Positions 38,151 through 48,322 are shown, counted from the first letter of the stretch. The stretch: DNA of 64,000 bases from Rhodanobacter sp. C06 (GCF_002001105.1 NZ_MUNP01000062.1:1-64000); one strand, 5' to 3'. A program made the numbers and translations. Notes: generated by a model from the sequence alone, not told the origin.

Positions 38151-39392
38151 ATGAAGAAGAAACTGATACTGACCGGCCTCGTCGTGGTGGCGATCGCCGG
38201 CAGCTGGGCCCTGCTCGGCGAGCACGGCGGCAGCCATGCCCAGGCCGCCGGCGCCGGTGGCGCCCTGCCGGAAGTGACCGTGGCCCGCGCCCTGCTGCGT
38301 CCGGTCAGCAACAGCGCCGATTTCACCGGCCGGGTGCAGGCGGTGGACAGTGTGCAGGTGCGTCCGCGCGTGGGCGGCTACGTGGACTCGGTGGCGTTCA
38401 AGGAAGGCGCCCTGGTGCACAAGGGCGACGTACTGTTCCGCATCGACCCGCGCCCGTTCCAGGCCGAGGTGGACCGGCTCGCCGCGAACCGCACCCAGGC
38501 GCAGGCCGAACTGGGCCTGGCCCAGGCCAACGCCCAGCGCGGCCGTCGCCTGCTCGACCAGCACGCGATCGCGCAGGAGGAGGCCGACCGCCTCGACACC
38601 GCCGCGCAGAGCGCGCGCGCCACGCTCGCCGCCGCCGACGCCGCGCTGGCCTCGGCCAAGCTCAACCTCGGCTTCACCGAGGTACGCGCGCCGATCGACG
38701 GCCGCGTCAGCAACGTGCACATCACCCCCGGCAACCTGGTCACCAGCAGCGACGTGTTGACCAGCGTGGTCTCGGTGAACCCGGTCTACGTGTACTTCGA
38801 TGTGGACGAGCACACCTGGCTGAAGCTGGACCACCTGCGCGCCAAGGCGAGCCAGGACGGCCACAGCGCGCGCATCGAAGCCGCGATGGAGCTGTCCGAC
38901 GAGAACGGTTACCCGCACACCGGCCGCATCGACTTCGTGGACAACCAGCTGCACATCGACTCCGGCACGATGCGGCTGCGCGCGGTGTTCGACAACAAGG
39001 ACAGCCTGTTCACCCCCGGCCTGTACGCACGCATCCGCCTGCAGAGCGGCCAGCCGCAACCGCGCCTCTTGATCGACGACCGCGCGGTCGGCACCGACCT
39101 CGGCAACCAGTTCGTCTACGTGGTCGACGCCCAGCACAAGGTGGAATACCGCAAGGTCAGCACCGGCGCGCTGTTCCATGGCCTGCGCGTGATCGACAGC
39201 GGCCTCGCCCCCGGCGACGTGGTGGTGGTGAACGGCTTGCAGCGCGTGCGCCCCGGCGCCGAGGTGAACCCGCAGCAGGTGGCGATGGATTACCGCCTCG
39301 ACGCGCGGGACAAGGCGGTGGTGGAGGCGGGCGGCCATGACGACTCGCGCACCGCGATGACCGCACCACCCAGGCGCGAACCGCAAGGCTGA
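38151..39392 (+). CDS. RND efflux periplasmic adaptor (MFP)
   Basis: A 413-residue adaptor of the AcrA/MexE type. A signal/anchor segment KKKLILTGLVVVAIAGSWALL is followed by the first beta-barrel/lipoyl half (VQVRPRVGGYVDSVAFKEGA and VHKGDVLFRIDPRPFQAEV), a coiled-coil hairpin (~100-165) and the second lipoyl half (LGFTEVRAPIDGRVSN). It bridges the inner-membrane pump and the outer-membrane channel. There is no lipobox cysteine. ATG 38151 follows GAACGCGAAG. Confidence 0.9.
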   Translation: MKKKLILTGLVVVAIAGSWALLGEHGGSHAQAAGAGGALPEVTVARALLRPVSNSADFTGRVQAVDSVQVRPRVGGYVDSVAFKEGALVHKGDVLFRIDPRPFQAEVDRLAANRTQAQAELGLAQANAQRGRRLLDQHAIAQEEADRLDTAAQSARATLAAADAALASAKLNLGFTEVRAPIDGRVSNVHITPGNLVTSSDVLTSVVSVNPVYVYFDVDEHTWLKLDHLRAKASQDGHSARIEAAMELSDENGYPHTGRIDFVDNQLHIDSGTMRLRAVFDNKDSLFTPGLYARIRLQSGQPQPRLLIDDRAVGTDLGNQFVYVVDAQHKVEYRKVSTGALFHGLRVIDSGLAPGDVVVVNGLQRVRPGAEVNPQQVAMDYRLDARDKAVVEAGGHDDSRTAMTAPPRREPQG

Positions 39393-39405
39393 GTTCGCTC
39401 TTCTT

Positions 39406-39558
39406 CCTCTCCCCTCCGGGGGAGAGGATCGAGGTGAGGGGCCAGTCCTGCCCAGACATCGCCTGCTTATCGAAACCTGAAAAACGCATTGCCGAAGCCT
39501 GAATGCATCGGCAAGCCCCGCCCCCTCACCCCAGCCCTCTCCCCGGAGGGTAGAGGGG
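39406..39558. repeat. REP-A inverted doublet inside the RND operon
   Basis: CCTCTCCCCTCCGGGGGAGAGG, then ATCGAGGTGAGGGG, faces CCCCTCACCCCAGCCCTCTCC and its hairpin near 39535-39558. The pair lies between the adaptor and pump genes, where it could cause differential expression within the operon. Confidence 0.75.
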
Positions 39559-39588
39559 GCGGCATCCTGGAGTCATCGAGACAAACCC

Positions 39589-42500
39589 ATGAAAAACATC
39601 GCCCAGTTTTTCGTCGACCGGCCCATCATGGCCGCCGTGCTGTCGCTGCTGTTCGTGATCACCGGCTCCATCGCGGTGTTCCAGCTGCCGATCAGCGAAT
39701 ACCCCGAAGTGGTGCCGCCCACCGTGGTGGTGCGCGCGAACTACCCCGGCGCCAACCCCAAGGTGATAGCCGAGACCGTCGCCACGCCGCTGGAAACCCA
39801 GATCAACGGCGTGGAAGGCATGCTCTACACCTCCTCGCAGGCCACCAGCGACGGCGTGATGACGCTCACCGTGACCTTCGCGCTGGGCACCAACCTCAAC
39901 GACGCCCAGGTGGAAGTGCAGAACCGCGTGTCGCAGGCGCTGCCGCGCCTGCCCGAGGAAGTGCAGCGGCTCGGCGTGACCACGCAGAAGAGCTCGCCCG
40001 ACCTCACCATGGTGGTGCACCTCACCTCGCCCGACAAACGCTACGACATGCTGTACCTGTCGAACTTCGCGCGGCTGCACGTGAAGGACGTGCTGGGCCG
40101 CCTCAACGGCGTCGGCGACGTGCAGATCTTCGGCGCCGGCGAGTACTCGATGCGCGTGTGGCTGAACCCGGACAAGCTGGCCCAGCGCGGCCTCACCACC
40201 GGCGACGTGGCGAACGCGATCCGCGAGCAGAACGTGCAGGTGGCGGCCGGCGCGCTGAACGCGCCGCCGGTGCGCGGCACTGCCGACTTCCAGCTCAACA
40301 TCAACACGCAAGGCCGGCTGAGCACGGTCGACGACTTCCGCAACATCGTGTTGCGCACCGATGCCGACGGCGCCACCGTGCACCTGGGCGACGTGGCGCG
40401 GGTGGAGCTGGGCTCGAACCAGTACGCGTTGCGCAGCCTGCTGGACAACCAGCCGGCGGTGGCGATCCCGATTTTCGCGCGACCCGGTTCCAACGCGATC
40501 CAGATCTCCGACGAGGTGCGCGCCACCATGGCGCAGCTGAAGAAGGAGTTCCCGCAGGGCATCGACTACCACATCGTGTACGACCCGACCGTGTTCGTGC
40601 GCGGCTCGATCGAGGCGGTGGCGCACACCTTGCTGGAGGCGATCCTGCTGGTGGTGCTGGTGGTGATCCTGTTCCTGCAGACCTGGCGCGCGTCCGTCAT
40701 TCCGCTGATCGCGGTGCCGGTGTCGCTGATCGGCACGTTCGCGGTGATGTACCTGGTCGGCTTCTCGCTCAACGCGTTGAGCCTGTTCGGCATGGTGCTG
40801 GCGATCGGCATCGTGGTGGACGACGCGATCGTGGTGGTGGAGAACGTGGAGCGCCACATCGAGCTGGGGCAGTCGCCGAAGGAAGCCACGCGCAAGGCGA
40901 TGCACGAGGTCACCGGACCGATCGTGGCCACCGCGCTGGTGCTGTGCGCGGTGTTCATCCCCACCGCCTTCATCAGCGGTCTCACCGGCGAGTTCTACCG
41001 CCAGTTCGCGCTGACCATCGCGATCTCCACGGTGATCTCGGCGTTCAACTCGCTGACCTTGAGCCCCGCGCTGTCGGCGATCCTGCTGAAGCCGCACGGT
41101 GCGCCGAAGGACCGCCTCACCCGCGCCATCGACCGCCTGTTCGGCTGGCTGTTCCGCCCGTTCAACCGCTTGTTCCAACGTGGCGCGGAACGCTACGTGG
41201 CGGGTACACGCCGCATGCAGGGCAAGGGCGGCGCCGCGCTGCTGGTGTACGCGGGCCTGATCGCGCTGACCGCGTTCGGCTTCTGGCACGTACCCACCGG
41301 CTTCGTGCCGACCCAGGACAAGCAATACCTGGTGTCGTTCGCGCAGCTGCCCGACGCCGCCTCGCTGGACCGCACCGAGGACGTGATCAAGCAGATGAGC
41401 GCGATCGCGCTGAAGCAGCCCGGCGTGCAGAGCGCGGTGGCCTTCCCCGGCCTGTCGGTGAACGGCTTCACCAACTCGACCAACGCCGGCATCGTGTTCG
41501 TCACGCTGAAGCCGTTCGAGGAGCGGCGCAGCGCGGATCTCTCCGCCGGCGCGATCGCCGGTGCGCTGAACGCGAAATTCGCGGCCATCCAGGACGCCTA
41601 CATCGCGGTGTTCCCGCCGCCGCCGGTGATGGGCCTGGGCACGATCGGCGGCTTCCGCCTGCAGATCGAGGACCGCGGCCAGGTCGGCTTCGACGAGCTG
41701 TACCAGCAGACCCAGAAGCTGATCGCGGCGAGCCGCAAGGATCCGGTGCTGGCCGGGCTGTTCTCCAGCTTCCAGGTGAACGTACCGCAGGTGGACGTGA
41801 ACGTGGACCGCGAGAAGGCCAAGGCCGAGGGCGTGAACCTGGGCGACGTCTACCAGACCATGCAGGCCTATCTCGGCTCGCTCTACGTCAACGACTTCAA
41901 CCGCTTCGGGCGCACCTACCAGGTGAACCTGTCCGCCGAGCCGCAGTTCCGCAGCGACCTGGAGGACATCAGCCAGCTGAAGACGCGCAACGCGAAGGGC
42001 GAGATGGTGCCGCTGGGCTCCTTCGTCACCGTGGCGCACGGCGCCGGCCCGGACCGCGTGCAGCATTACAACGGCTATCCCACCGCCGAGATCAACGGCG
42101 GCCCGGCGCCGGGCTACAGCTCGGGCCAGGCGCAGGCGGAAATCGAGAAGCTGGCGCGCGAGGTGCTGCCGAACGGCATGAGCTACGAGTGGACCGACCT
42201 CACCTACCAGCAGATCCTCGCCGGCAACACCGCGGTGCTGGTGTTCCCGCTGTGCGTGCTGCTGGTGTTCCTGGTGCTGTCCTCGCTGTACGAGAGCTGG
42301 TCGCTGCCGCTGGCGGTGATCCTGATCGTGCCGATGGTGCTGCTGTCCGCGATCGCCGGCGTGTGGCTGAGCGGTGGCGACAACAACATCTTCACCCAGA
42401 TCGGCTTGATCGTGCTGGTGGGCCTGGCCTGCAAGAACGCGATCCTGATCGTGGAGTTCGCCCGCGAACGCCAGCTCGAAGGCATGAGCCGCCACGAGGC

Positions 42501-42774
42501 GGTGCTGGAAGCGGCGCGGCTGCGGTTGCGTCCGATCCTGATGACCTCGATCGCCTTCATCATGGGCGTGGTGCCGCTGGTGACCTCGCACGGCGCCGGC
42601 GCGGAGATGCGCCACGCGATGGGCGTGGCGGTGTTCTCCGGCATGCTCGGCGTCACCTTGTTCGGCCTGCTCTACACCCCGCTGTTCTATGTCGTGATAC
42701 GCGCCCTGGTGGAGCGTCGCGAAGCGCGCAAGCACGCGCAGGCAAATGCACTGCCGGCGCTGGAGGGCCATTGA
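39589..42774 (+). CDS. RND multidrug efflux pump, HAE1 family (AcrB/MexF-like)
   Basis: A 1061-residue inner-membrane proton-driven pump. The start MKNIAQFFVDRPIMAAVLSLLF is family-typical. Twelve hydrophobic segments are arranged as 1+5+1+5 around two large periplasmic domains. The TM4 relay GMVLAIGIVVDDAIVVVENVER carries the paired aspartates; VPTGFVPTQDKQYL starts the second half. It exports drugs or solvents with the adaptor and outer-membrane protein next to it. Substrate cannot be deduced. Confidence 0.95.
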   Translation: MKNIAQFFVDRPIMAAVLSLLFVITGSIAVFQLPISEYPEVVPPTVVVRANYPGANPKVIAETVATPLETQINGVEGMLYTSSQATSDGVMTLTVTFALGTNLNDAQVEVQNRVSQALPRLPEEVQRLGVTTQKSSPDLTMVVHLTSPDKRYDMLYLSNFARLHVKDVLGRLNGVGDVQIFGAGEYSMRVWLNPDKLAQRGLTTGDVANAIREQNVQVAAGALNAPPVRGTADFQLNINTQGRLSTVDDFRNIVLRTDADGATVHLGDVARVELGSNQYALRSLLDNQPAVAIPIFARPGSNAIQISDEVRATMAQLKKEFPQGIDYHIVYDPTVFVRGSIEAVAHTLLEAILLVVLVVILFLQTWRASVIPLIAVPVSLIGTFAVMYLVGFSLNALSLFGMVLAIGIVVDDAIVVVENVERHIELGQSPKEATRKAMHEVTGPIVATALVLCAVFIPTAFISGLTGEFYRQFALTIAISTVISAFNSLTLSPALSAILLKPHGAPKDRLTRAIDRLFGWLFRPFNRLFQRGAERYVAGTRRMQGKGGAALLVYAGLIALTAFGFWHVPTGFVPTQDKQYLVSFAQLPDAASLDRTEDVIKQMSAIALKQPGVQSAVAFPGLSVNGFTNSTNAGIVFVTLKPFEERRSADLSAGAIAGALNAKFAAIQDAYIAVFPPPPVMGLGTIGGFRLQIEDRGQVGFDELYQQTQKLIAASRKDPVLAGLFSSFQVNVPQVDVNVDREKAKAEGVNLGDVYQTMQAYLGSLYVNDFNRFGRTYQVNLSAEPQFRSDLEDISQLKTRNAKGEMVPLGSFVTVAHGAGPDRVQHYNGYPTAEINGGPAPGYSSGQAQAEIEKLAREVLPNGMSYEWTDLTYQQILAGNTAVLVFPLCVLLVFLVLSSLYESWSLPLAVILIVPMVLLSAIAGVWLSGGDNNIFTQIGLIVLVGLACKNAILIVEFARERQLEGMSRHEAVLEAARLRLRPILMTSIAFIMGVVPLVTSHGAGAEMRHAMGVAVFSGMLGVTLFGLLYTPLFYVVIRALVERREARKHAQANALPALEGH

Positions 42775-42775
42775 G

Positions 42776-44224
42776 ATGAAACACCTGCTCCGTAGTACCG
42801 CACTGTTCGCCGCCCTCGCACTCGCCGGTTGCGTCAGCGTGGGCCCGAACTACAAGACACCCGCCACGCCGACGCCGCAGCTGCAAGGCCTGGACGCGGC
42901 GCGCGAAAGCAGCGCGCAATTCCAGGCGCAGTGGTGGAAGCAGTTCGGCGATCCCACGCTCGACGCGCTGATCCAGCGCGCCGCGGCGAACAACCTCGAC
43001 CTGCGCATCGCGGTGGCGCGCCTCGCCGAATCGCGCGCCCTGCTGGGCGGCGCGAAGTCGCAGTACCTGCCGGACATCCAGGCCGGCGCCAGCTACACCC
43101 GCAGCCGCGAACAGACGCCCGGCTTCGGCCCGCAGCGCAACACCGTGACTGCCTACCAGGCCGGCTTCGACGCCAGCTGGGAGATCGACGTGTTCGGCGG
43201 CGTGCGGCGTTCCGTCGAGGCGGCGCACGCCGACCTCGGCGCCAGCGAGGCCGCGCTGGCCGACGCGCAGGTGAGCCTGTTCGCCGAAGTGGCGCGCAAC
43301 TACTTCGACCTGCGCGGCACCCAGCAGCGGCAGGACATCGCCCGCCGCGACATCGCGAACCAGCAGGACACGCTGAAGCTGATCCGCGCCCGCGCCGAGG
43401 TGGGCACCGCCTCGGACCAGGACGTGGCCAGCGCCGCGGCACAGCTCAGCGCCACGGAAGCGCAACTGCCCCTGCTCGACATGCAGGCGCACGCCGACGG
43501 CTACCGGCTCGCCGTGCTGCTGGGCGAACAGCCCGGTGCGCTGGACGTCGACATCTCGCCGCAGACGTTCAAGCCGATCGACGCCGTGCTGCCGATCGGC
43601 GCCGCCGGCGACGTGCTGGCGCGCCGTCCCGACGTGCGCATCGCCGAACGCGAATACGCCGCCGCCAACGCGCGCATCGGCGTGGCCAAGGCGGACTTCT
43701 TCCCGCACCTTTCGCTGGGCGGCTTCCTCGGCTTCCTCGCCGGACGCAGCAACGACTTCGGCAGCCCGTCCACACGCGCATGGTCGATCGCGCCCAGCAT
43801 CACCTGGAACGGCCTCAACGTGCAGCGCGTGCGCAGCGAACTGCACGCCGCCGAGGCGCGCGCCGACGCGGCGCAAGCGAACTACCAGCGCACCGTGCTG
43901 GAGGCGATCGAGGACGTCGACAACGCCGTGGTCGGCTACAACCTGCAACACGACCGCGTCGAGAAACTCGTCGCGCAGGCACAGCAGAGCCGACGCGCCG
44001 CCGAGCTGGCCAAGGTGCGCTACGAACAGGGTGCCACCGGCTATCTGGAACTGCTCGACGCCGAACGCGTACAGCTCGCCGCGGACGACGCGCTGGCCCA
44101 GGCGCAGGCTGCGATCGATACCCGCGCGGTGGCGCTGTACAAGGCGCTGGGCGGCGGCTGGCAGGCCTGCGGCGACGACACGCGCTGCGCGCCGGTCGCC
44201 ACTCCGGTAGCCGCCGTGCCATGA
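42776..44224 (+). CDS. Outer-membrane efflux lipoprotein (OprM/NodT type)
   Basis: A 482-residue TolC-like channel. The signal peptide ends in the lipobox LALAGC, so it is lipid-anchored; SVGPNYKTP follows, as in NodT/OprM. Two OEP repeats form the channel (ARRPDVRIAEREYAAANARIGVAKA begins the second). The ATG lies one base after the pump stop. The C-terminus has a small Cys-containing tail (QACGDDTRC). Confidence 0.92.
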   Translation: MKHLLRSTALFAALALAGCVSVGPNYKTPATPTPQLQGLDAARESSAQFQAQWWKQFGDPTLDALIQRAAANNLDLRIAVARLAESRALLGGAKSQYLPDIQAGASYTRSREQTPGFGPQRNTVTAYQAGFDASWEIDVFGGVRRSVEAAHADLGASEAALADAQVSLFAEVARNYFDLRGTQQRQDIARRDIANQQDTLKLIRARAEVGTASDQDVASAAAQLSATEAQLPLLDMQAHADGYRLAVLLGEQPGALDVDISPQTFKPIDAVLPIGAAGDVLARRPDVRIAEREYAAANARIGVAKADFFPHLSLGGFLGFLAGRSNDFGSPSTRAWSIAPSITWNGLNVQRVRSELHAAEARADAAQANYQRTVLEAIEDVDNAVVGYNLQHDRVEKLVAQAQQSRRAAELAKVRYEQGATGYLELLDAERVQLAADDALAQAQAAIDTRAVALYKALGGGWQACGDDTRCAPVATPVAAVP

Positions 44225-44946
44225 GCACGGCGCGCAAGCGGGCGGTGCCGGCGCCGCTGTATCGCGTGGCGCTGGTCACCGGCGCGAACCGCGGGCTGGG
44301 TTTCGAGGTGGCGCGCCAGCTCGCCACGCGCGGCTACAGCGTGCTGCTGGGCACGCGCGACCTCGCCAGGGGACGACAGGCCGCGCGGCAGATCGGCGGC
44401 GACGCGGTCGCCGTGCCGCTCGACGTCACCGATGCCGCGCAGATCGCCGAGCTCGCCGCCTGGATAGCCCGCGAGCACGGCCGTCTCGATGTACTGGTGA
44501 ACAACGCCGGCGGCCACGCCGACCGCGAGGCACGCACCGAAAGCGCCACGCCCGATGACGTGCGTGCCGCGCTGGAGACGAACCTGCTGGGCGCCTGGCA
44601 ACTGTGCAGCGCGTTGCTGCCGCTGATGCGCCGTCACCGCTACGGCCGCATCGTCAACGTCACCAGTGGCTGCGCCGCCAACATGGCGCCCGACGCGATC
44701 GGCTATCCCGCCTACCGCGTGTCCAAGGCCGCGCTCAACGCCTACACCCGCGCGCTCGCCGCCGAACTCGCCGGCAGCGGCATCCTGGTCAACGCGGTCT
44801 GCCCCGGCTGGGTCGCCACCGCGCTGGGCGGCCCCGGCGGCGGCCCGGTGGAGCGCGGCGCCGCCGGCATCGTGGCCGCCGCCTGCCTGCCCGAGCCCGG
44901 CATCAACGGTGCGTTGCTGCGCGATGGGCAGCGCATCGCGTGGTGA
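44221..44946 (+). CDS. Short-chain dehydrogenase/reductase
   Basis: A 241-residue NAD(P)-dependent classical SDR. TGANRGLG (residues ~20-27) binds the cofactor, NNAG stabilises the fold, and Y-x3-K is in PAYRVSKAAL; the serine is in NVTSG. It overlaps the outer-membrane gene stop (ATGA), so it belongs to the efflux operon and may reduce a compound that the pump exports. Substrate unknown. Confidence 0.88.
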   Translation: MSTARKRAVPAPLYRVALVTGANRGLGFEVARQLATRGYSVLLGTRDLARGRQAARQIGGDAVAVPLDVTDAAQIAELAAWIAREHGRLDVLVNNAGGHADREARTESATPDDVRAALETNLLGAWQLCSALLPLMRRHRYGRIVNVTSGCAANMAPDAIGYPAYRVSKAALNAYTRALAAELAGSGILVNAVCPGWVATALGGPGGGPVERGAAGIVAAACLPEPGINGALLRDGQRIAW

Positions 44947-45000
44947 CGCCCGCCTCGGCGACGGTTCTCCTCCCGGTATCCCGAAGGAGCCGGGCTGCGC

Positions 45001-45513
45001 TCAATCCTTGCCGAGTTCCGTGTGCGCCGAATACAGCGCTCGCCAGCGGCCGTCCGCGTAGACGAACACGTCCGAGGAATACAGCTTGCCCTTGGTCGCG
45101 GGCGCGGCGCTGATGAAGCTGAGGATCGCGGTGTCGCCTTGCAGCGTCACCTGCTGGTCCACCGGATGCGCCGCCTGCCACGCGGCCACTTGCTGCTTCA
45201 TCTTGTCCGAGCCGCGGTTCTTCGCGGCATGCGCCACGATGCCAGCCTTCGTGGCGAACGTGCCGGCCACGCCCACCGAGCGGTAGTCCGGCAGCAGCAT
45301 GCTGTCCAGCCAGGCGGCATCGCCGCTCTCCTCGGCCTCCAGCCAGTGCTGGTCCACCGCCTTCACGGCGGCGGCGGTGTGCGCGGTTTCGTCCGCGGCG
45401 GAAGCGCTGCCCTGCGGCGCGGCCATGGCTGGCGCAGCGATCGCGGCGGCGCCCAGCCACAAGCCGATGCAGGCAAGACGTGCAGGAACACGGCAGAAAG
45501 TACGGCAAGGCAT
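45001..45513 (-). CDS. Periplasmic NTF2-like (DUF4440) protein
   Basis: A 170-residue exported protein: signal peptide CRTFCRVPARLACIGLWLGAAAIAAPAMA, then an NTF2/SnoaL-like fold (VKAVDQHWLEAEESGDAAWLDSMLLPDYRSVGVAGTFATKAGI...). Such proteins often bind small ligands; no catalytic residues can be assigned. The start at 45513 (AGGA upstream) gives an intact signal peptide; a longer frame lacks support. Converges with the SDR gene. Confidence 0.75.
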   Translation of the reverse strand: MPCRTFCRVPARLACIGLWLGAAAIAAPAMAAPQGSASAADETAHTAAAVKAVDQHWLEAEESGDAAWLDSMLLPDYRSVGVAGTFATKAGIVAHAAKNRGSDKMKQQVAAWQAAHPVDQQVTLQGDTAILSFISAAPATKGKLYSSDVFVYADGRWRALYSAHTELGKD

Positions 45514-45793
45514 GTTGTCGTCCTGTTGATGCGGCGACAGTGCCGCGGGAACAGCCTGCGCGGTGCATGCATCGCGCGCTTCGGTTCCGGGGCGAGCGAT
45601 GGCATGGCCGTGATGAACGGTCGCCGCGTGCTTGCCGGCGGCGAGCGGCGACCTCCCATCCGGCTGCGCGTGCCGCTGGTCACGGCGAACGCCCCGGCCA
45701 TCACGCCTCGCGCGACAACCGCCGACGCCTGCGCCAGCTTGCGCCGGCAGATGCGTCCACGCACGGGCGCACCACCGATGCGGAGGGATGGCG

Positions 45794-46741
45794 ATGCGCC
45801 TGTCGACAGCGTTCGCGGCATGGATAAGTTTTGTACCCGTCGCGGCCATGTCCGGTCACGTACCGACGGCGGTCGTGCCCGCGCTCTTCGCGCCGGACAC
45901 CATCCCCGCTGGGGCCGACGATGGCGCGGCCGCGTTCGCGCCGGACGGCGCCACGGTCTACTTCATGCGCGCCACCGGCGACGGCTCGACGCTGATGGAA
46001 TCGCGCCGCCGCGACGGCCGCTGGTCGGTGCCGACGGTGGCGCCGTTCTCCGGGCGCTGGCACGACCTCGATCCCGCGATGGCGCCGGACGGCTCGTTCC
46101 TGCTGTTCGCCTCCAACCGCCCGACCGCGTCGGGCGGCCCGCCGCTCGACGCGGTGCATGCCGGCAAGCGTCACGTCGGGCAGGGCATGAACCTGTGGCG
46201 GGTAGACCGGCAGGGCGACCACTGGGGCGCGCCGGTGCGGCTTCCCGATGTCGTCAATCGCTGTTCGCTGATCGCCTCGCCGAGCATCGCCGCCGACGGC
46301 AGCCTCTATTTCATCGGTTGCGCCGGGCCGCGCGGCGACTTCGCGCTGCTGCGCGCCCCGTATCACGACGGCCGTTACGCGGCGCCGCGGGCGGTGGCAT
46401 TGGGCGATGCGGGCGCGACGGTCCGCGATCCGGCGATCGCGCCGGACGGCTCGTTCATCGTGGTCAGCATCAAGCACGCGCCGCAGGCACCGTACCGCCT
46501 CGCCATCGCATTCCGCACGGCGGACGGCTGGAGCGCGCCGCAGGACCTCGGCGACGCGGTCAACGGCGGCACGGAAAACATGGGCGCCCAGCTCGGCCCC
46601 GACCGCCGCACGCTGTACTTCTACAGCGACCGGCGCGCCGCCGGCGCGCAAGCGGACGCGGCGTGGAACAACGGCCACGACCACATCTGGCAGGTGTCGC
46701 TGGCGCCGTGGCTGGACGCGCACCGACGCATCGATCCCTGA
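45794..46741 (+). CDS. Secreted TolB-like beta-propeller protein A
   Basis: A ~315-residue exported protein with a signal peptide (MRLSTAFAAWISFVPVAAMSGHV) and at least four PD40/WD40-like blades: FAPDGATVYFMRA, MAPDGSFLLFASNRP, IAADGSLYFIG, IAPDGSFIVV and LGPDRRTLYFYSDR. It ends HIWQVSLAPWL, a tail shared with other members of the local family. The start at 45794 has GGAGGG six bases upstream, better than the ATG at 45788. No catalytic motif; probably binds a ligand or partner in the periplasm or outside. Confidence 0.75.
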   Translation: MRLSTAFAAWISFVPVAAMSGHVPTAVVPALFAPDTIPAGADDGAAAFAPDGATVYFMRATGDGSTLMESRRRDGRWSVPTVAPFSGRWHDLDPAMAPDGSFLLFASNRPTASGGPPLDAVHAGKRHVGQGMNLWRVDRQGDHWGAPVRLPDVVNRCSLIASPSIAADGSLYFIGCAGPRGDFALLRAPYHDGRYAAPRAVALGDAGATVRDPAIAPDGSFIVVSIKHAPQAPYRLAIAFRTADGWSAPQDLGDAVNGGTENMGAQLGPDRRTLYFYSDRRAAGAQADAAWNNGHDHIWQVSLAPWLDAHRRIDP

Positions 46742-46802
46742 GCCCGCGCAGCGTCCGACGGCTTGCCGCGCGCTGCATCCACTCCATCCATGGAAACCAC
46801 AC

Positions 46803-47708
46803 ATGACATCCGCACGCTTGATGCCGACCCTGCCTCTTGCGCTCGCCCTGTGCGCGATCATCCCCGCCAGGCCGGTCCATGCGACCACGGCCTCGCCGAG
46901 TGGCGCAGTTGTCGCCGCGAACGTGCCATGGGAGGCGGTCGGTGACGCGGACCCCACGTTCACCCCCGACCGCCACACCGTCGTCTTCGCGCGCGGAGGC
47001 GGATCGACGCGACGCCTCTATGTCGCCCATTGGCGCGATGGCGCCTGGTCGACCGCGGAGCGCGCGCCGTTCTCGGGTGCGTGGATGGATTTCGAACCGA
47101 CGATGGCGCCGGACGGCTCGTACCTGATCTTCATCTCCAACCGGCCCAGCGCGCCCGGCGGCAAGCCGCTGGACGGCTATTGGGGCGGCAAATCGCGCCC
47201 CGGCCGTGGCGGCAACCTGTGGCGGGTGAGTCTGAAGAACGGCACCTGGGGCACGCCCGCGCGCCTGCCCGATCTCGTCAACGTCAGTGCCGCCACGTAT
47301 TCCCCCGCGGTGGCCGCGGATGGCAGCGTCTACTTCACCCATCCCGATCCGCAAACCCGTCACACGCGGCTGTACGTCAGCCGCTGCATCGATGGCCGAT
47401 TCCGGCCGCCCCAGCCGCTGTCGTTCAGCGACGGCGTGACGGCCGACTACGACCCGGCGGTGGCGCCAGACCAGTCTTTCCTCGTGTTCAGCTCGGAGCG
47501 CGCGCCAACGCCACCGGGCAGCAGTGGCCTGTTCGTGGCGTTCGCCACCGCCGGCGGCTGGAGCGCGCCGGTGCCGCTCGACTCGACGGGCATCGAAGCG
47601 CGCCTCGCCCCGGATTTGCGCACGCTGTATTTCAGCGGATCGGACAAACACATCCACACCCTGTCGCTGGCCGCCCGGCTGGCGCGACCCGCGGCGGCAA
47701 AGCCCTGA
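46803..47708 (+). CDS. Secreted TolB-like beta-propeller protein B
   Basis: A 301-residue paralogue of protein A. Signal peptide SARLMPTLPLALALCAIIPARPVHA, then blades with FTPDRHTVVFARG, MAPDGSYLIFISNRPSAPGG, NLWRVSLKNGTWGTPARLPD, VAADGSVYFTHPD and VAPDQSFLVFSSE. The C-terminal blade is shorter (LAPDLRTLYFSG, HIHTLSLAARL). It lies 61 bases after A, so probably co-transcribed. Confidence 0.75.
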   Translation: MTSARLMPTLPLALALCAIIPARPVHATTASPSGAVVAANVPWEAVGDADPTFTPDRHTVVFARGGGSTRRLYVAHWRDGAWSTAERAPFSGAWMDFEPTMAPDGSYLIFISNRPSAPGGKPLDGYWGGKSRPGRGGNLWRVSLKNGTWGTPARLPDLVNVSAATYSPAVAADGSVYFTHPDPQTRHTRLYVSRCIDGRFRPPQPLSFSDGVTADYDPAVAPDQSFLVFSSERAPTPPGSSGLFVAFATAGGWSAPVPLDSTGIEARLAPDLRTLYFSGSDKHIHTLSLAARLARPAAAKP

Positions 47709-47752
47709 TGTCCATCGCTGCCATGCCTCACGCACTCCCCAGGAGAACCTTC

Positions 47753-48322
47753 ATGTACCGATGGCCTTGCATGCGCCGCGGACCACGCGCCATCCGCCTA
47801 ATCACCGCGCCGCTCGCGGCCGGCCTGTTGTTGCTCGCCACGGCCACATCGGCACAGGTCGGCGTCGCGCATGCCAAGGTCACGGACGGGCTCGCGCCGC
47901 TGGCCGGGTTCGTCGGGCACTGGCGCTGCGCGGGCCGCTTCGCGAACGGCAAGCCGATCACTTCCCGCGAGTCGTTCGGCATCGAACTCGGCGGCCACTG
48001 GCTGCACATGCGGCACGCGGACGATCCGCCGAACCGCTACCTCGCGGATTCGTGGTGGGGCTACGACAAGGCCGCCAGGCATTTCACCGCGACGGTGTTC
48101 GACAACTTCGGCGGCGATCGGCGCTACACCTCGCCCGGCTGGGTGGGCGACACGCTGACGCTGGAGAACGTCGCGACGAGCGGCTATCTCGACCGCTTCG
48201 TGTTCCAGCGCCACGGCGAGGACGCCTACCGCGTGACCTACACCTACCGGAACCGCAGCGGCGCGTGGCAGCTGGGCGACGAACAGTCATGCACGCGCGA
48301 CGCGCAGGCACCACAAGCCTAG
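47753..48322 (+). CDS. Exported DUF1579-like protein
   Basis: A ~189-residue protein with an N-terminal signal segment (RLITAPLAAGLLLLATATSAQ) and a lipocalin-like DUF1579-type body: GLAPLAGFVGHWRCAGRF, ESFGIELGGHWLHM, DSWWGYDKAARHFTATVFDNFGG and WVGDTLTLENV. Such domains may bind lipophilic ligands. The start at 47753 has AGGAG seven bases upstream; an alternative ATG at 47708 overlaps the propeller B stop. Confidence 0.65.
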   Translation: MYRWPCMRRGPRAIRLITAPLAAGLLLLATATSAQVGVAHAKVTDGLAPLAGFVGHWRCAGRFANGKPITSRESFGIELGGHWLHMRHADDPPNRYLADSWWGYDKAARHFTATVFDNFGGDRRYTSPGWVGDTLTLENVATSGYLDRFVFQRHGEDAYRVTYTYRNRSGAWQLGDEQSCTRDAQAPQA